DNA of 64,000 nucleotides from CAIXSC01 sp046349915 (GTDB lineage: Bacteria; Planctomycetota; Planctomycetia; Pirellulales; Pirellulaceae): contig JAXMBL010000012.1 in assembly GCA_046349915.1 (NCBI GenBank), positions 62,001 to 126,000 of the forward strand. Reading direction: 5' to 3'. This document shows positions 25,981-34,769 of this stretch, piece by piece. The notes beneath the pieces are model-generated. The model worked only from the letters and a program-made list of their open reading frames with translations. It ran no database searches and was not told where the DNA came from. The position numbers and the translations under genes are program-made. Every line of letters begins with the position of its first letter. The first letter of the stretch is position 1.

Positions 25981-28680
25981 ATGACATCGCCTCCTTCCCT
26001 GACCGATCTCCGACCGATTCGGCGCGCCCCTTCAGGTTGGTTTCACCCAGGGCGCGCGGGATTCTGGTTGATGGTGTGTGCGTGCCTGTGCACGCTCGCG
26101 CTGCCCGGTTGCAGCGGTTGCCGCAAAACCAATCAGGCGGCCAAGAAAAAGGCCGAGGAAGAGGAAGCGGAGAAAAAGAAGAAGAAAAAACAGGAGCTGC
26201 CGCCCTACGAGGTCACGCAGTTAACGAGCTATCCAGACGATCCTGACCAGGTGCAGAATTTCGTCAAGCCAGGCCACTGGGTGACGATGACCGAGCAGAT
26301 GCGAGCCAACCAGTTCGATTTCCAGGCCGATTTTGAGCTCGCCGCCACGGATCGCGACGGTCAGCCATTCTTGGTGGAAAACACCGACTTTCATCTGCGG
26401 CTCTCGCGACCTATCTCGTTGCCCAAGGGACAGGTCCGAACGCTGGAGCTGACCACCTACGTCCCGCGAGTGCCGCGGACGAACGCGAGTGGGGCGGCTG
26501 TGGGGCCGACCGAGGCGAAACGAGTCTGGTTTGAGGGGAAGTTGCGAGCTGCTCGCGGCGGGAAGCAAGTCAGTGAATCTCGCGAGGCGACTACGGAGAT
26601 GCTGGACCACGAGTATTTTCTCGTGGTGCTGGCCAAGGAGCCCAACAATTATCGCTTCCTGAAAGTGCTCGACTCGATCGCTCCACCCGCGCATGGCGAG
26701 GACGGCGGCAGAAAATACCATTACCGTGTCATCATCCCGGTCAGCAGCGAGTTCGTGCCGATCCCTTCGCATCCACTGACATGGACCAGCATCGCGTACA
26801 TGGTGTGGGATGATATTGATCCGAATTCGTTGTCGACCGAACAACAGCAAGCGTTGCTGGACTGGATCCATTGGGGCGGACAACTGGTTGTCAGCGGCCC
26901 CGGTTCGCTCGACACGCTGAAGGCCAGCTTTCTCGCCCCATTCCTGCCTGCGGATAGCAGCGGCGGGCGTGACTTGGGCGTCGACGAACTCAAGGAGCTT
27001 GATGAAAAGTGGTCGCTTCCCAGCGTGAAGATGCCGCAGGAATCGCGGCGAATCGAGTTGAAAGGAAAGCGTCCGCTTCTGGGCGTGACGCTCGTGCCTC
27101 GACCGGAATCTCAGGTCGTTCCGGGTACGGGCGGGCTGGTTTATGAGCGGCGAGTGGGTGGGGGACGCATTGTTGTCTCGGCGCTGCCGCTGGGCGATGA
27201 GTCGATCCGGAACTGGAAGAGCTTCGATAACTTCCTGAATGGTTGCTTGCTGCGGCGGCCGGGGCGAGATTTTCGTTCGCTCGCCGACATCAACGACGAT
27301 GCCGCTCAGCCGGAATGGGTGGGCTTCGACCGCGGATTGGCGGCCGACCCGCGGTTGATGACAGGCATCCGCTACTTCACTCGCGATATCGGTTCGTTCA
27401 TGAAGGTCGACGGCGATTCGGACTCGAACGCCAGCGATACAGCCGACGCAGCGGAACCGAGAAATCCGGGTTCATCGCCCGTGCCAACGCCGCAGCCGGG
27501 CTTCGATCTGCGGTTGAACTCGTCAAGAACCGACCAACGACGGCGCGATACTTTTGGGCAACTCGGCATCTATTCCGACTTGGGCGACTACCGTTTTGGC
27601 GGCACGGCGACCGATCGCTTGTCGGGGGTCGGGGGGTGGAATGATGGCAGCGGGGTATCGCTCGCGGTGCTCGATACCATCAAGGAGGCGGCGGGAATCA
27701 CGATTCCCGAGGCTCGGTTCGTGCTGAAGATGATGGCCGTTTATCTCGCCCTGCTCGTGCCGGTGAATTGGACCGTGTTTCGCTTGATGGGGCGAGTGGA
27801 GTGGGCCTGGATTGCGGTTCCGATCTTGGCGATTGGCGGCGCGGTCATGGTGATCCGCATGGCTCAATTGGACATTGGGTTTGTTCGCAGCCGTCGTGAA
27901 GTGAGTGTGATGGAGATTCAGGGTGGTTATGACCGCGCCCATTTGACTCGTTACGCGCTTCTCTATTCGTCTCTTTCGACCGAGTACGACGTGACGTTCG
28001 CCGACCCGTCGGCGGTGGCTCAACCGTTCTCGAAGGGATCGGCGCCGCAGGCGGGGATGTATGCCTCGTCGCGGAGCGTGAGTTTCCGCCGAGACGATCA
28101 GGTGCGGCTGCGAGATTTTCTGGTCAACTCGAATTCCACCGAGTTGTTGCATAGCGAGCAGATGCAGCCGCTGAATGGTCCGTTGGAGTTGGTGGGGGAT
28201 GAGGTGAAAGGCTGGGAGCTGCACAACCATGGCGACTTGTCGTTGAACGACGTGGGACTGGTGCGTCGCAGGCCCGAGCAGGGCTATGAGGCGGCATGGC
28301 TGGGGACGGTCGCTCCGCGCACCAAGATGCCGGTGAAATTCACGCGGACGAGTTTTGCGTGGGTGAGTGAATGGGATCAGTCGAAGGTGCTGGGGCAGGG
28401 GGCCGAGCGAGCGGAGGGGGAGATGAACCTCAGTCGATTCGCGGAGCTGGCGGTGAAGAAAATGCAATTGCAGCCGGGCGGTGTTCGGCTAGTGGGTTGG
28501 ACGGACGAAGAGTTGGCGGGGGTCGCGTTTAAACCGGCGGCAGCGCAGAATTCCACTCGCACGATTGTGGTTGCTCACTTGTTGCGTGGAGAACTTCCGC
28601 CGATTGCGGGCGATGTGAATGTCCGCACCGACTTCTTTGCGCCGAAGCCGTTGGAAAACGAGGAGGAAGGGAATGATTGA
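25981..28680 (+). CDS. Large lipoprotein/membrane protein partnered with ABC ATPase
   Basis: About 899 residues. Signal peptide with a lipobox: FWLMVCACLCTLALPGC, then Cys-rich SGCRKTN and a long Lys/Glu tract. Residues 100-500 are periplasmic-type and include WTSIAYMVWDDIDPNSLSTE and LLDWIHWGGQLVVSGPGSLD, like the glutamine-amidotransferase-fold region of GldG/DUF4350 transport partners. Two hydrophobic helices follow (MMAVYLALLVPVNWTVFRLM; WIAVPILAIGGAVMVI), then a C-terminal domain. It overlaps the downstream ABC ATPase gene by 8 bp (ATGATTGA), so the two are translationally coupled. ATG 25981 was chosen because the frame upstream overlaps the MobA-like gene. Role: probably the periplasmic/membrane part of an ABC export or gliding-type complex (inference). 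Confidence 0.78.
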   Translation: MTSPPSLTDLRPIRRAPSGWFHPGRAGFWLMVCACLCTLALPGCSGCRKTNQAAKKKAEEEEAEKKKKKKQELPPYEVTQLTSYPDDPDQVQNFVKPGHWVTMTEQMRANQFDFQADFELAATDRDGQPFLVENTDFHLRLSRPISLPKGQVRTLELTTYVPRVPRTNASGAAVGPTEAKRVWFEGKLRAARGGKQVSESREATTEMLDHEYFLVVLAKEPNNYRFLKVLDSIAPPAHGEDGGRKYHYRVIIPVSSEFVPIPSHPLTWTSIAYMVWDDIDPNSLSTEQQQALLDWIHWGGQLVVSGPGSLDTLKASFLAPFLPADSSGGRDLGVDELKELDEKWSLPSVKMPQESRRIELKGKRPLLGVTLVPRPESQVVPGTGGLVYERRVGGGRIVVSALPLGDESIRNWKSFDNFLNGCLLRRPGRDFRSLADINDDAAQPEWVGFDRGLAADPRLMTGIRYFTRDIGSFMKVDGDSDSNASDTADAAEPRNPGSSPVPTPQPGFDLRLNSSRTDQRRRDTFGQLGIYSDLGDYRFGGTATDRLSGVGGWNDGSGVSLAVLDTIKEAAGITIPEARFVLKMMAVYLALLVPVNWTVFRLMGRVEWAWIAVPILAIGGAVMVIRMAQLDIGFVRSRREVSVMEIQGGYDRAHLTRYALLYSSLSTEYDVTFADPSAVAQPFSKGSAPQAGMYASSRSVSFRRDDQVRLRDFLVNSNSTELLHSEQMQPLNGPLELVGDEVKGWELHNHGDLSLNDVGLVRRRPEQGYEAAWLGTVAPRTKMPVKFTRTSFAWVSEWDQSKVLGQGAERAEGEMNLSRFAELAVKKMQLQPGGVRLVGWTDEELAGVAFKPAAAQNSTRTIVVAHLLRGELPPIAGDVNVRTDFFAPKPLENEEEGND

Positions 28681-29599
28681 GTTGGTTGAGTTCGGGAAGG
28701 ATTACGGGGATTTCCGAGCCGTCGAACGACTCAACCTCAAGATCGAGGCGGGGGAGTTGTTTGGATTTATCGGGCCGAATGGTGCGGGTAAGAGTACGAC
28801 CATCCGTTTTCTGGCGACGTTGTTGAAGGCGAGTCGCGGGGAGGGGATGGTGAATGGATACAGTGTCAATCGCGAGCCGATGATGGTGCGGCAGAGTGTC
28901 GGCTATATGCCGGACAACTTTGGCGTGTACGACGGCATGAAGGTCTGGGAGTTTCTCGACTTTTTTGCGGTGGCGTATCGGATTGGAAGGAACAAGCGTC
29001 GGCAGGTGATTAAGGATGTGTTGGAGTTGTTGGACTTGGGCCACAAGCGCGACGACTATGTGAATGGTTTGTCGCGCGGGATGAAGCAGCGGCTTTGCCT
29101 GGCGAAGACGTTGGTGCATGACCCGCCGGTATTGATCTTGGATGAACCGACGAGCGGCCTGGACCCGAGGGCTCGAATTGAGGTCAAAGCGCTGCTGATG
29201 GAATTGCGGCGGATGGGCAAGACGATCCTGATTTCGAGTCACATATTGTCGGAGTTAGCTGACACATGTACCTCGATCGGAATTATTGAGCGTGGACAGT
29301 TGCTGATGCATGGCCCGATCAACGATGTTTACCGCCGGATTCGCGGAAACCGTCTGATCGAGGTGAAGTTCAACGCGGGCGCTGACGTCGGGTTGTCGGT
29401 GATCCGCAGTTGCCCACACACTCGCAGTGTGCAGGTGGACGAAGAAACGGTGACGGTAGAGTTGGAAACGGACGACGAAGGAGTAGCCGCTCTCTTGCGA
29501 GCGATGATAGGCCAAGGAGTATCGGTACGCAGCTACGCCGACAAAGAGCCCACGCTGGAAGACGTCTTTATGTTAGTAACCAAAGGCCTAGTAACATAG
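28673..29599 (+). CDS. ABC transporter ATP-binding protein
   Basis: 308-residue ATPase subunit of an ABC-2 type exporter. Walker A GPNGAGKSTTIRF, Q-loop region YMPDNFGVYDGMKVWEF, signature NGLSRGMKQRLCLAKTL, Walker B VLILDEPTSGLDPRAR and H-loop ILISSHILSEL are all intact. A C-terminal extension (residues 225-308) matches the DUF4162-like tail of this subfamily. ATG 28673 lies inside the end of the lipoprotein gene with GAGGAGGAAGGG upstream. No permease follows within the window, so membrane parts must come from the upstream protein or from elsewhere. Confidence 0.93.
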   Translation: MIELVEFGKDYGDFRAVERLNLKIEAGELFGFIGPNGAGKSTTIRFLATLLKASRGEGMVNGYSVNREPMMVRQSVGYMPDNFGVYDGMKVWEFLDFFAVAYRIGRNKRRQVIKDVLELLDLGHKRDDYVNGLSRGMKQRLCLAKTLVHDPPVLILDEPTSGLDPRARIEVKALLMELRRMGKTILISSHILSELADTCTSIGIIERGQLLMHGPINDVYRRIRGNRLIEVKFNAGADVGLSVIRSCPHTRSVQVDEETVTVELETDDEGVAALLRAMIGQGVSVRSYADKEPTLEDVFMLVTKGLVT

Positions 29600-29614
29600 C
29601 GCAAGTAGATCTGA

Positions 29615-29776
29615 AAAGTGGGGCAGGTTTTCAACCTGCCCAGCGCAAGAAAGCCGCTCCTAAAAGCAAAACAGCGCCGAGTCTCCCGTCCCTCGTCCCA
29701 AGCATGCGAGAGGGGAGCCGAAAGTGGGGCAGGTTTTCAACCTGCCCAGCGCAAGAAAGCCGCCCCTAAAAGCAAA
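29615..29776 (+). repeat. Two direct copies of a 56-bp repeat with internal hairpin
   Basis: Copies at 29615-29670 and 29721-29776 differ at one base (CTCC versus CCCC). Each contains the palindrome GGGCAGGTT-TTC-AACCTGCCC. They lie just downstream of the ABC ATPase gene, where the hairpins could act as transcription-end structures. Confidence 0.88.
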
Positions 29777-30709
29777 TCAACGCCTCCGCCTCCCGTCCCT
29801 CTCGAAGCCAGCCGAGTGGAGCCAATCAGCCAAATCAATCAAGAGCCGCGCGCCGAAACCAAAGACCAGCAGCGATCACAGCTCAGCAAAAACACCAGCA
29901 AACCCCAATCCGGCGAGAAACGAACAAACCAAGAAAGTCGTATCGCCCTCGCCCCAAGCTTGCTTGGGGAGAGGGAGGGGTGAGGGGTTCAAACCGACGT
30001 GACCCCACTAACACCAGTCACCATAATCGACTAGGCCGCCGAGCAATCCATATCTACCTCAAATCACGATCGAGTACAACGGACCACCGAAGCAAGTGCT
30101 TGTCAGCTCCTCGCAGTGGCTCCCTTTTCGATGCTCATCGCCACACCAGACGTCAATGTCGCAACGATCAAGCTGACGCGAGTCGATCTGGATTGGCTCA
30201 TCAGCGATCAAAACCGCGCCATCGTCAAGCTCGATTGCGACGACGAGGACGCGCATGAACTCCGAGAGCGATTCGAGTTTATTCTTGAGACCGGAAACTG
30301 CTCTCGCAGAGCCTCTTACTGCCGCCGTCCGGCCGTAGCCGACTCCCTACGTCGCGGATGCAACGCTCACCAGAATGCAGCAGTGTTGCGAGTCGTACCG
30401 CTACCGAGTTTGATTGCAATACCGAGCGAGAAACGGACCGATACTTGAAACATTTCCGTCGCGCGCGACTGCCACTCCGCATCGCTGGCCCCTCCACAGG
30501 CGCACAACGGCAACTCGCAGCCTCCGGAAACACTCCTGTTTCCTGTAGGGCATCAGGTTAGCCATCCACCCTGGATATGGTGGATGATTCTCTTCTCGAT
30601 CGCCATCCAGCCAATCAGGGCTCTCAGGATGCCTTATGCTTCTAAAACTATCCAGCTTGCGGGGATGGCCCGATTTTTACTCCTGCTTGTTGTGCGAGAC
30701 ACAAGCAGT
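29777..30709. other. Long gene-poor gap
   Basis: No convincing gene. A perfect hairpin CCCCAAGC-TT-GCTTGGGG lies at 29952-29969, within purine-rich sequence. A frame at 30131-30448 starts plausibly (VNVATIKLTRVDLDWLISD) but ends in arginine-rich sequence unlike protein; it may be a decayed gene. Confidence 0.5.
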
Positions 30710-30958
30710 TCAGCTCCAATATTTCTTTAGAAGCCATAAGCAAAAGGCCGCGAGCGCAACCCCTACCGTCAATAACAACAGGCCAACACCCCACTCTTGG
30801 TCGCTCATTCGCGTAAGTGCAAACAGGATCAAGAAGGCGGAACAAAATAGTAACATAGTTCCATTACCGAGCGCTATCTTACGAACATTGCGTCGCGCTC
30901 GCTTCTGTTTGTCGCGCGCGTCATTAGTCATGTTCATTAAGTCTCGAGTTATGCCCAT
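30710..30958 (-). CDS. Small two-TM membrane protein
   Basis: 82 residues from ATG 30958: basic N-terminus (DARDKQKRARRNVRKIALG), helix NGTMLLFCSAFLILFALTRM, a short loop SDQEWGV, then GLLLLTVGVALAAFCLWLL with a KKYWS end. The frame is open to 31045 but the upstream part overlaps the end of the transposase remnant. The pattern looks like a real hairpin membrane protein, but there is no strong ribosome binding site and no family is recognised. Confidence 0.5.
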   Translation of the reverse strand: MGITRDLMNMTNDARDKQKRARRNVRKIALGNGTMLLFCSAFLILFALTRMSDQEWGVGLLLLTVGVALAAFCLWLLKKYWS

Positions 30959-31023
30959 GTTGAGTTCAGAAAGAAGGCACGCAGATAGATAAGGGAAACT
31001 GAATAGCGCCAGCCGCAGAGGTT

Positions 31024-31692
31024 TCAGCAGCCGATGTTCGACCACAGGTTGTAGACTTGTTGCTGCTCCGCTCCCCAGATCTCAGTGACGTCATGGAAGT
31101 GATCTTCGATGGCCCAGCGATCCGAGACGGCTTCCAGGATCTACTCGGGCGACATCGACGGATCGGTGCTCAGGTAGGCGGTCCAGTTTCCCTTCGAGTG
31201 TTCCAGCAAGACGACGCGGATGGTGCTCGGAACGAGTGGGCTCCGAGCCAACTCGTGTTTCGTGCAGAATCTCACGGCGCACTTGGACTGCAACTCGGGT
31301 ATATCGATGCGCATCATGTACAACCACGGACTGTCAGCGGGACCGGGAGTTGGATTGTGATGCACATTGGCCGCTTCGACGCACCGTCCAAACCGTCGCG
31401 ACGGCGAGTCGTCGATCGCCATCTAGCGCCTGCGTGGCCCAGGTTCGAATCGCTTTACGATCAAGCTCAACAACGGCAAGGCGACCGAGAACACCTGCTG
31501 GCCGAGCGTTTGCAAGAAGTCGTAAAATCGATCCCAACCGTCGCTCACACCGGCTGCCCGAAACCAACTCGCCGCCGTGCGTCGCCCTTGCGCCCGCATC
31601 GCACCCGCCAAAATGATCGGCAAGCGAAACCCATTCCGCGCGTCGACATGCCGAACCATCGCTAACGACAGTTCTGCCAGGACGCCCGCCAA
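31024..31692 (-). pseudogene. IS4/IS701-type DDE transposase remnant with in-frame stops
   Basis: One minus-strand frame carries pieces of a DDE transposase: GRRTAASWFRAAGVSDGWDR and FYDFLQTLGQ (N-terminal), then AIDDSPSRRFGRCVEAANVH and HHNPTPGPADSPWLYM, then a jump to FCTKHELA, LSTDPSMSPE, DRWAIEDHFHDVTEIWGAEQ and NLWSNIGC. In-frame TAG codons interrupt it at 31421-31423 and 31141-31143, and it stops at 31024-31026. The expected central region with the second catalytic Asp is missing, so there is a deletion too. Total length is about half that of an intact relative. The N-terminal boundary and inverted repeats were not found. Dead element. Confidence 0.8.
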
Positions 31693-31950
31693 AGGAATGC
31701 TCGCCTTCTCGGTTCGCCGACGATCGGCATTCGGGCGATCCAGCCGAGCTCGTTTGTCATGACGAGAGGGCGTGGACTGCGGGCCATGTCAAGTTTGCGG
31801 AATCCGTTCGGGTTGCTTGCCTTGAACCATCCTTGGCCCTCCTGTGAATTTTGAGTCGGTGTGGTTATCTCCAGTGTCCACGAGGGACCTTTTCGTGCCA
31901 TGAGCAGTTTACGTGGCTGGGAGCGGATCCTCTAAAGTGCAGTCTGAATG

Positions 31951-32883
31951 CTATTCGATGGATATCGTACGCCCGCCAACAATAAGTTGAATCGTTCCGG
32001 TGCTCGGCGCTTTGCCAGGGGTACTCTTCACGCTCCGAGCCGCAAGAGTAGAGGAACGAAGGTTCTCCGTAGTACTGCTAAAGGGCCGAATGAGGTGAAT
32101 CGGAGCACCATCGATTTCCGTCAATTCACCACTCCACGCCAGTCTGTACAGATTCTTCAGATCGGCCTTGTCTGTTTCCGTCAAAACGCTCTTCGATCCA
32201 TAGTTCATGATAGACAATTCATTGTCCGAACCGAACAGATGACTCGGCAAACCGGTTTCCCGGATATTTGCGAAAAAATGTCTTAGTCCGAAAACATGAC
32301 CAATTTCATGACACAACGTTTCGACTTGCTCGTTTCGCTCTTGTTCGAGAAGTGTCGGGTAGATTCGCAGGTGATGCCTACCGCGATCAGGAAAAAAAGC
32401 AGATGCCAGCACACACCCCAGATTGTTGCAACTTGTACTCTGCATCATCACGATTTCGAAATCCGTGTTTTCTTCTGCCAATGTAAAAGTTACGGGACAG
32501 GCGTCGCCCCAAGCTTCGACCGCTTTGCCAAACAATAACATGATTTCATTCTTGGCTGCTTCCGGGTCCTCAAAATATGTCTGAAAACTCAGGTCGTTGA
32601 ACCGATATCGAAGTGTCACTCCACTATCCCATAGTGGTATGAATCCCTTCGTAGCGTCAACTCGGATCTCTAATGGACTACGATCCTTATAGGTCTTGAA
32701 CCCACGCGTATCCGTGCAGCATATGATCTTGTTGCCCTTTCCGTATCGATGAACATTTGCCGCTTGCACCTCGGTAAGTTCTGACTTTCGCGGTCGCAGT
32801 GATTGATTCGGGGTATTGGCCGAGTCCTCCGTCCCCGTGACTGGTCCGTAACCCTGAGTTGTCCGTCGTGTTGTCTTGGCCAT
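31951..32883 (-). CDS. Matrixin-like zinc metalloprotease
   Basis: 310 residues. Zinc-binding signature CHEIGHVFGLRHFF (HExxHxxGxxH) followed about 40 residues on by the Met-turn SIMNYGS, the hallmark of metzincins. The substrate-side strands include VTFTLAEENTDFEIVMM, like the M10/matrixin fold. ATG 32883 (MAKTTRRTTQGYG) has AGAGGAC 6 nt upstream; the frame upstream to 32985 is not used. There is no signal peptide, which is odd for a matrixin; the N-terminal ~70 residues are basic and polar. It lies between dead transposon pieces and is AT-richer than the window average, which suggests acquired DNA (inference). Confidence 0.85.
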   Translation of the reverse strand: MAKTTRRTTQGYGPVTGTEDSANTPNQSLRPRKSELTEVQAANVHRYGKGNKIICCTDTRGFKTYKDRSPLEIRVDATKGFIPLWDSGVTLRYRFNDLSFQTYFEDPEAAKNEIMLLFGKAVEAWGDACPVTFTLAEENTDFEIVMMQSTSCNNLGCVLASAFFPDRGRHHLRIYPTLLEQERNEQVETLCHEIGHVFGLRHFFANIRETGLPSHLFGSDNELSIMNYGSKSVLTETDKADLKNLYRLAWSGELTEIDGAPIHLIRPFSSTTENLRSSTLAARSVKSTPGKAPSTGTIQLIVGGRTISIE

Positions 32884-33150
32884 GTTGGTGTCCTCTATTC
32901 GTCGAGTAGAAATACGTACAAGAAGGCCCTTGCGGTATTGGGGTGAATTCCACAGCATTCTGTCCTGAGAAATACAACAATGCAAGGAAGTGTTTGAGGT
33001 CTACTTACAAGTCATTTGGACCCAAGATGGCTGGAGGCTTGTGAATTCATGTGTTCTTGATCGTGTCCTTCCGGAAAGCGAGCGTGAATCGCTCGAGCAG
33101 TCTCGGGACAATGCATCGGTTTCAGATCCACACAAGGGGAAGACGGGCCG

Positions 33151-33573
33151 ATGCGGGTATCAAGCGAGACGGCGACGAGTCGGCTGGAAGAGCTGCGGCG
33201 AAGGCTCGAACGTCGGCGACGATCACGGTATCAGAACGGCGGCCGCGTGCCGCAGGAATTGTGGCGGGTGGCCGCCGAGGTCGCGCGGGTTCATGGCGGC
33301 GAGACCAAGGCCGCTCGCCTGGAACTCAATACAGTTCAGGCTCGGGAGCGGGGTGAGTCTTCTCGGCCCGTGGTTCCATCAACCGCTTCGCTCCCCGCGT
33401 CGACCACGGCGCCGCAACCACCCCATGCGGTCTCGTTCGTTGAACTGCCGCCGTTGACCGCTGCATCCGCGGCGGAGTGCATGATCGATCTGGCTGACGA
33501 GTCCGGGCGTCCACTGCGGAACTGCCTCAAGGGACCAGCCTCGTCGCGGTTCGCGTCGCTGAGTTTAGCTTAG
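33151..33573 (+). CDS. IS66-type TnpA-like accessory protein, probably a remnant
   Basis: 140 residues: LEELRRRLERRRRSRYQNGG then VPQELWRVAAEVARVHGGET, resembling the small helix-turn-helix TnpA of IS66-type elements, followed by a Pro/Ser-rich stretch and FVELPPLTAASAAEC. GGGGAAG lies upstream of ATG 33151. The following TnpB-like gene starts 15 bp later. As no tnpC transposase is present, the set cannot move by itself. Confidence 0.6.
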   Translation: MRVSSETATSRLEELRRRLERRRRSRYQNGGRVPQELWRVAAEVARVHGGETKAARLELNTVQARERGESSRPVVPSTASLPASTTAPQPPHAVSFVELPPLTAASAAECMIDLADESGRPLRNCLKGPASSRFASLSLA

Positions 33574-33587
33574 TGCAAGGGCTCGTT

Positions 33588-33842
33588 ATGATCACACTCA
33601 GCTCCGTCGTACGCATCCTCGTGGCAACTCAGCCCGTCGACTTTCGCAATGGCAGTGATGGGCTCGCCGCCATGTGTCGGCAGAAGTTCGAGCAGGACTC
33701 GATGAGCGGTTGCGCATTCACAGTTCGCAATCGACGCAGCAGCTCGATCAAGATCCTGTTCGACGACGGGCAAGGCTTCTGGCTCTGCCAGAAACGCTTT
33801 TTCATTAGGCCTGATGAAGGACGTGACCCACGTCGCGGTTGA
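33588..33842 (+). pseudogene. IS66 Orf2 (TnpB)-like, truncated
   Basis: The 84-residue reading frame begins MITLSSVVRILVATQPVDFR then NGSDGLAAMCRQ, SSSIKILFDDGQGFWLCQKR, matching the IS66 Orf2 core (VRVxLATxPxDMRKGxDGL ... IKVLxxDGxGxxLxxKRL). The C-terminal part ends abruptly (FFIRPDEGRDPRRG) in sequence that does not match the family, so it is cut short. Downstream there is no tnpC. Confidence 0.75.
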
Positions 33843-34303
33843 GGGGTTCTTGCCATAATTGCGAGCAAGTTCAGGCGATTGAGCATCACTCTCAAAGCCG
33901 AGTGGACCAACTCAGCAACGCTGTGATAGCCGTCATCGTCATGAGTTCCTGGGACGATGTCCCAGGCTACGATGCTCGAAGGCCGTTGGACTTCGCTGAA
34001 TTGTTCGTCCGGCAAGACATTGGGCGCTTCGAATGGGCCACTCATGGGCGCTGCGGAAGAGTTCAATTTCCTCAGTGGGAATGAATGTTCAGTGCTCGTC
34101 CACCTAGGCCGGCGTTGGTTGTGAACGGTTTGCCTGGCCTTTCCCCTTGATTCTCATCCTCAAGCGTACTTGGGGCGGGGGAAGTGGCGCCTTGGTGCGC
34201 GATAGGCTGGCTGCTTGGTTCGTGCGATGACGCCTCACGTCTTACGTTGGCGATTCGCCTCAGGGATCGTTCCACGCGTGATCGTGTTCGGCGAGGTTGA
34301 GCA
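33843..34303. other. Gap after IS66 remnant
   Basis: No gene seen. The stretch 34252-34297 shares about 45 bp (GGATCGTTCCACGC-GTGATCGTGTTCGGC type) with the 34330-34769 repeats, so it holds a third, partial copy. Confidence 0.5.
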
Positions 34304-34331
34304 GAAGGGTGAAGGGTAAAGAGTGAAAGGT
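34304..34331 (+). repeat. Degenerate GAAGGGT-type heptamer array, 4 units
   Basis: GAAGGGT, GAAGGGT, AAAGAGT, GAAAGGT in register; precedes the first ~200-bp repeat copy. Confidence 0.8.
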
Positions 34332-34529
34332 AGGACAGTTGCCTTTGGCTCCGCCAAAGGAGCCATAGACGTGGACTCGCGAGGGCCGATTCGGCTCGGG
34401 GATTGTTCTACGCTTGATCGTGTTCGGCAGGGTTGCGCGAACTCAACGATTTGGTGCGTTTTCACCGGGCGGTGGCGAATTGGTTTGGTTGTGGCGAAGT
34501 GGTTCTCCGCCCGGTTCGACGCACCCTAC
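34330..34529 (+). repeat. ~200-bp hairpin-rich repeat, tandem copy 1
   Basis: Starts with the hairpin CCTTTGG-CTCCG-CCAAAGG and ends CGGTTCGACGCACCCTAC. Its last ~80 bp form a long hairpin: GGTGCGTTTTCACCGGGCGG pairs with CCGCCCGGTTCGACGCACC. It belongs to the same family as the elements around lexA and the sigma-factor gene. Confidence 0.85.
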
Positions 34530-34534
34530 CAGTT

Positions 34535-34562
34535 GAAGAGTGAAGAGTGAAGGGTGAAGAGT
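34535..34562 (+). repeat. GAAGAGT heptamer array, 4 units
   Basis: GAAGAGT, GAAGAGT, GAAGGGT, GAAGAGT, followed by a decayed fifth unit GAAAGTT. It separates the two tandem 200-bp repeats. Confidence 0.88.
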
Positions 34563-34769
34563 GAAAGTTATGACAGTCGCCTTTGGCTCCGCCAAAGGAG
34601 CGATAACCTTGGACCTTCGAGGGCCGATTCGCCTCCGGGGATCGTTCCACGCATGATCATGTTTGGCGGGGTTGCGCGAACTCAACGATTTGGTGCGTTT
34701 TCACCGGGCGGTGGTGAATTGGTTTGGTCATGGCGAAGTGGATTTCCGCCCGGTTCGACGCACCCTACC
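34562..34769 (+). repeat. ~200-bp hairpin-rich repeat, tandem copy 2
   Basis: Direct repeat of 34330-34529 with scattered substitutions; period 240 bp. Its right end (34728-34769) overlaps the 3' end of the MFS gene on the opposite strand and encodes that protein's last ~14 codons. Confidence 0.85.

Noticed and set aside
27523..28467. Long ORF antisense to the lipoprotein gene
   Set aside because: Arg/His-rich shadow frame in GC-rich DNA; the sense frame has clear membrane helices.
30131..30448. Possible small gene
   Set aside because: Only the first ~40 residues look like protein and the rest is Arg-rich with no ribosome binding site; recorded as a gap instead.
31662..31901. Small ORF at the end of the transposase remnant
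   Set aside because: It is in another frame than the transposase and has no recognisable family; probably flanking non-coding DNA.
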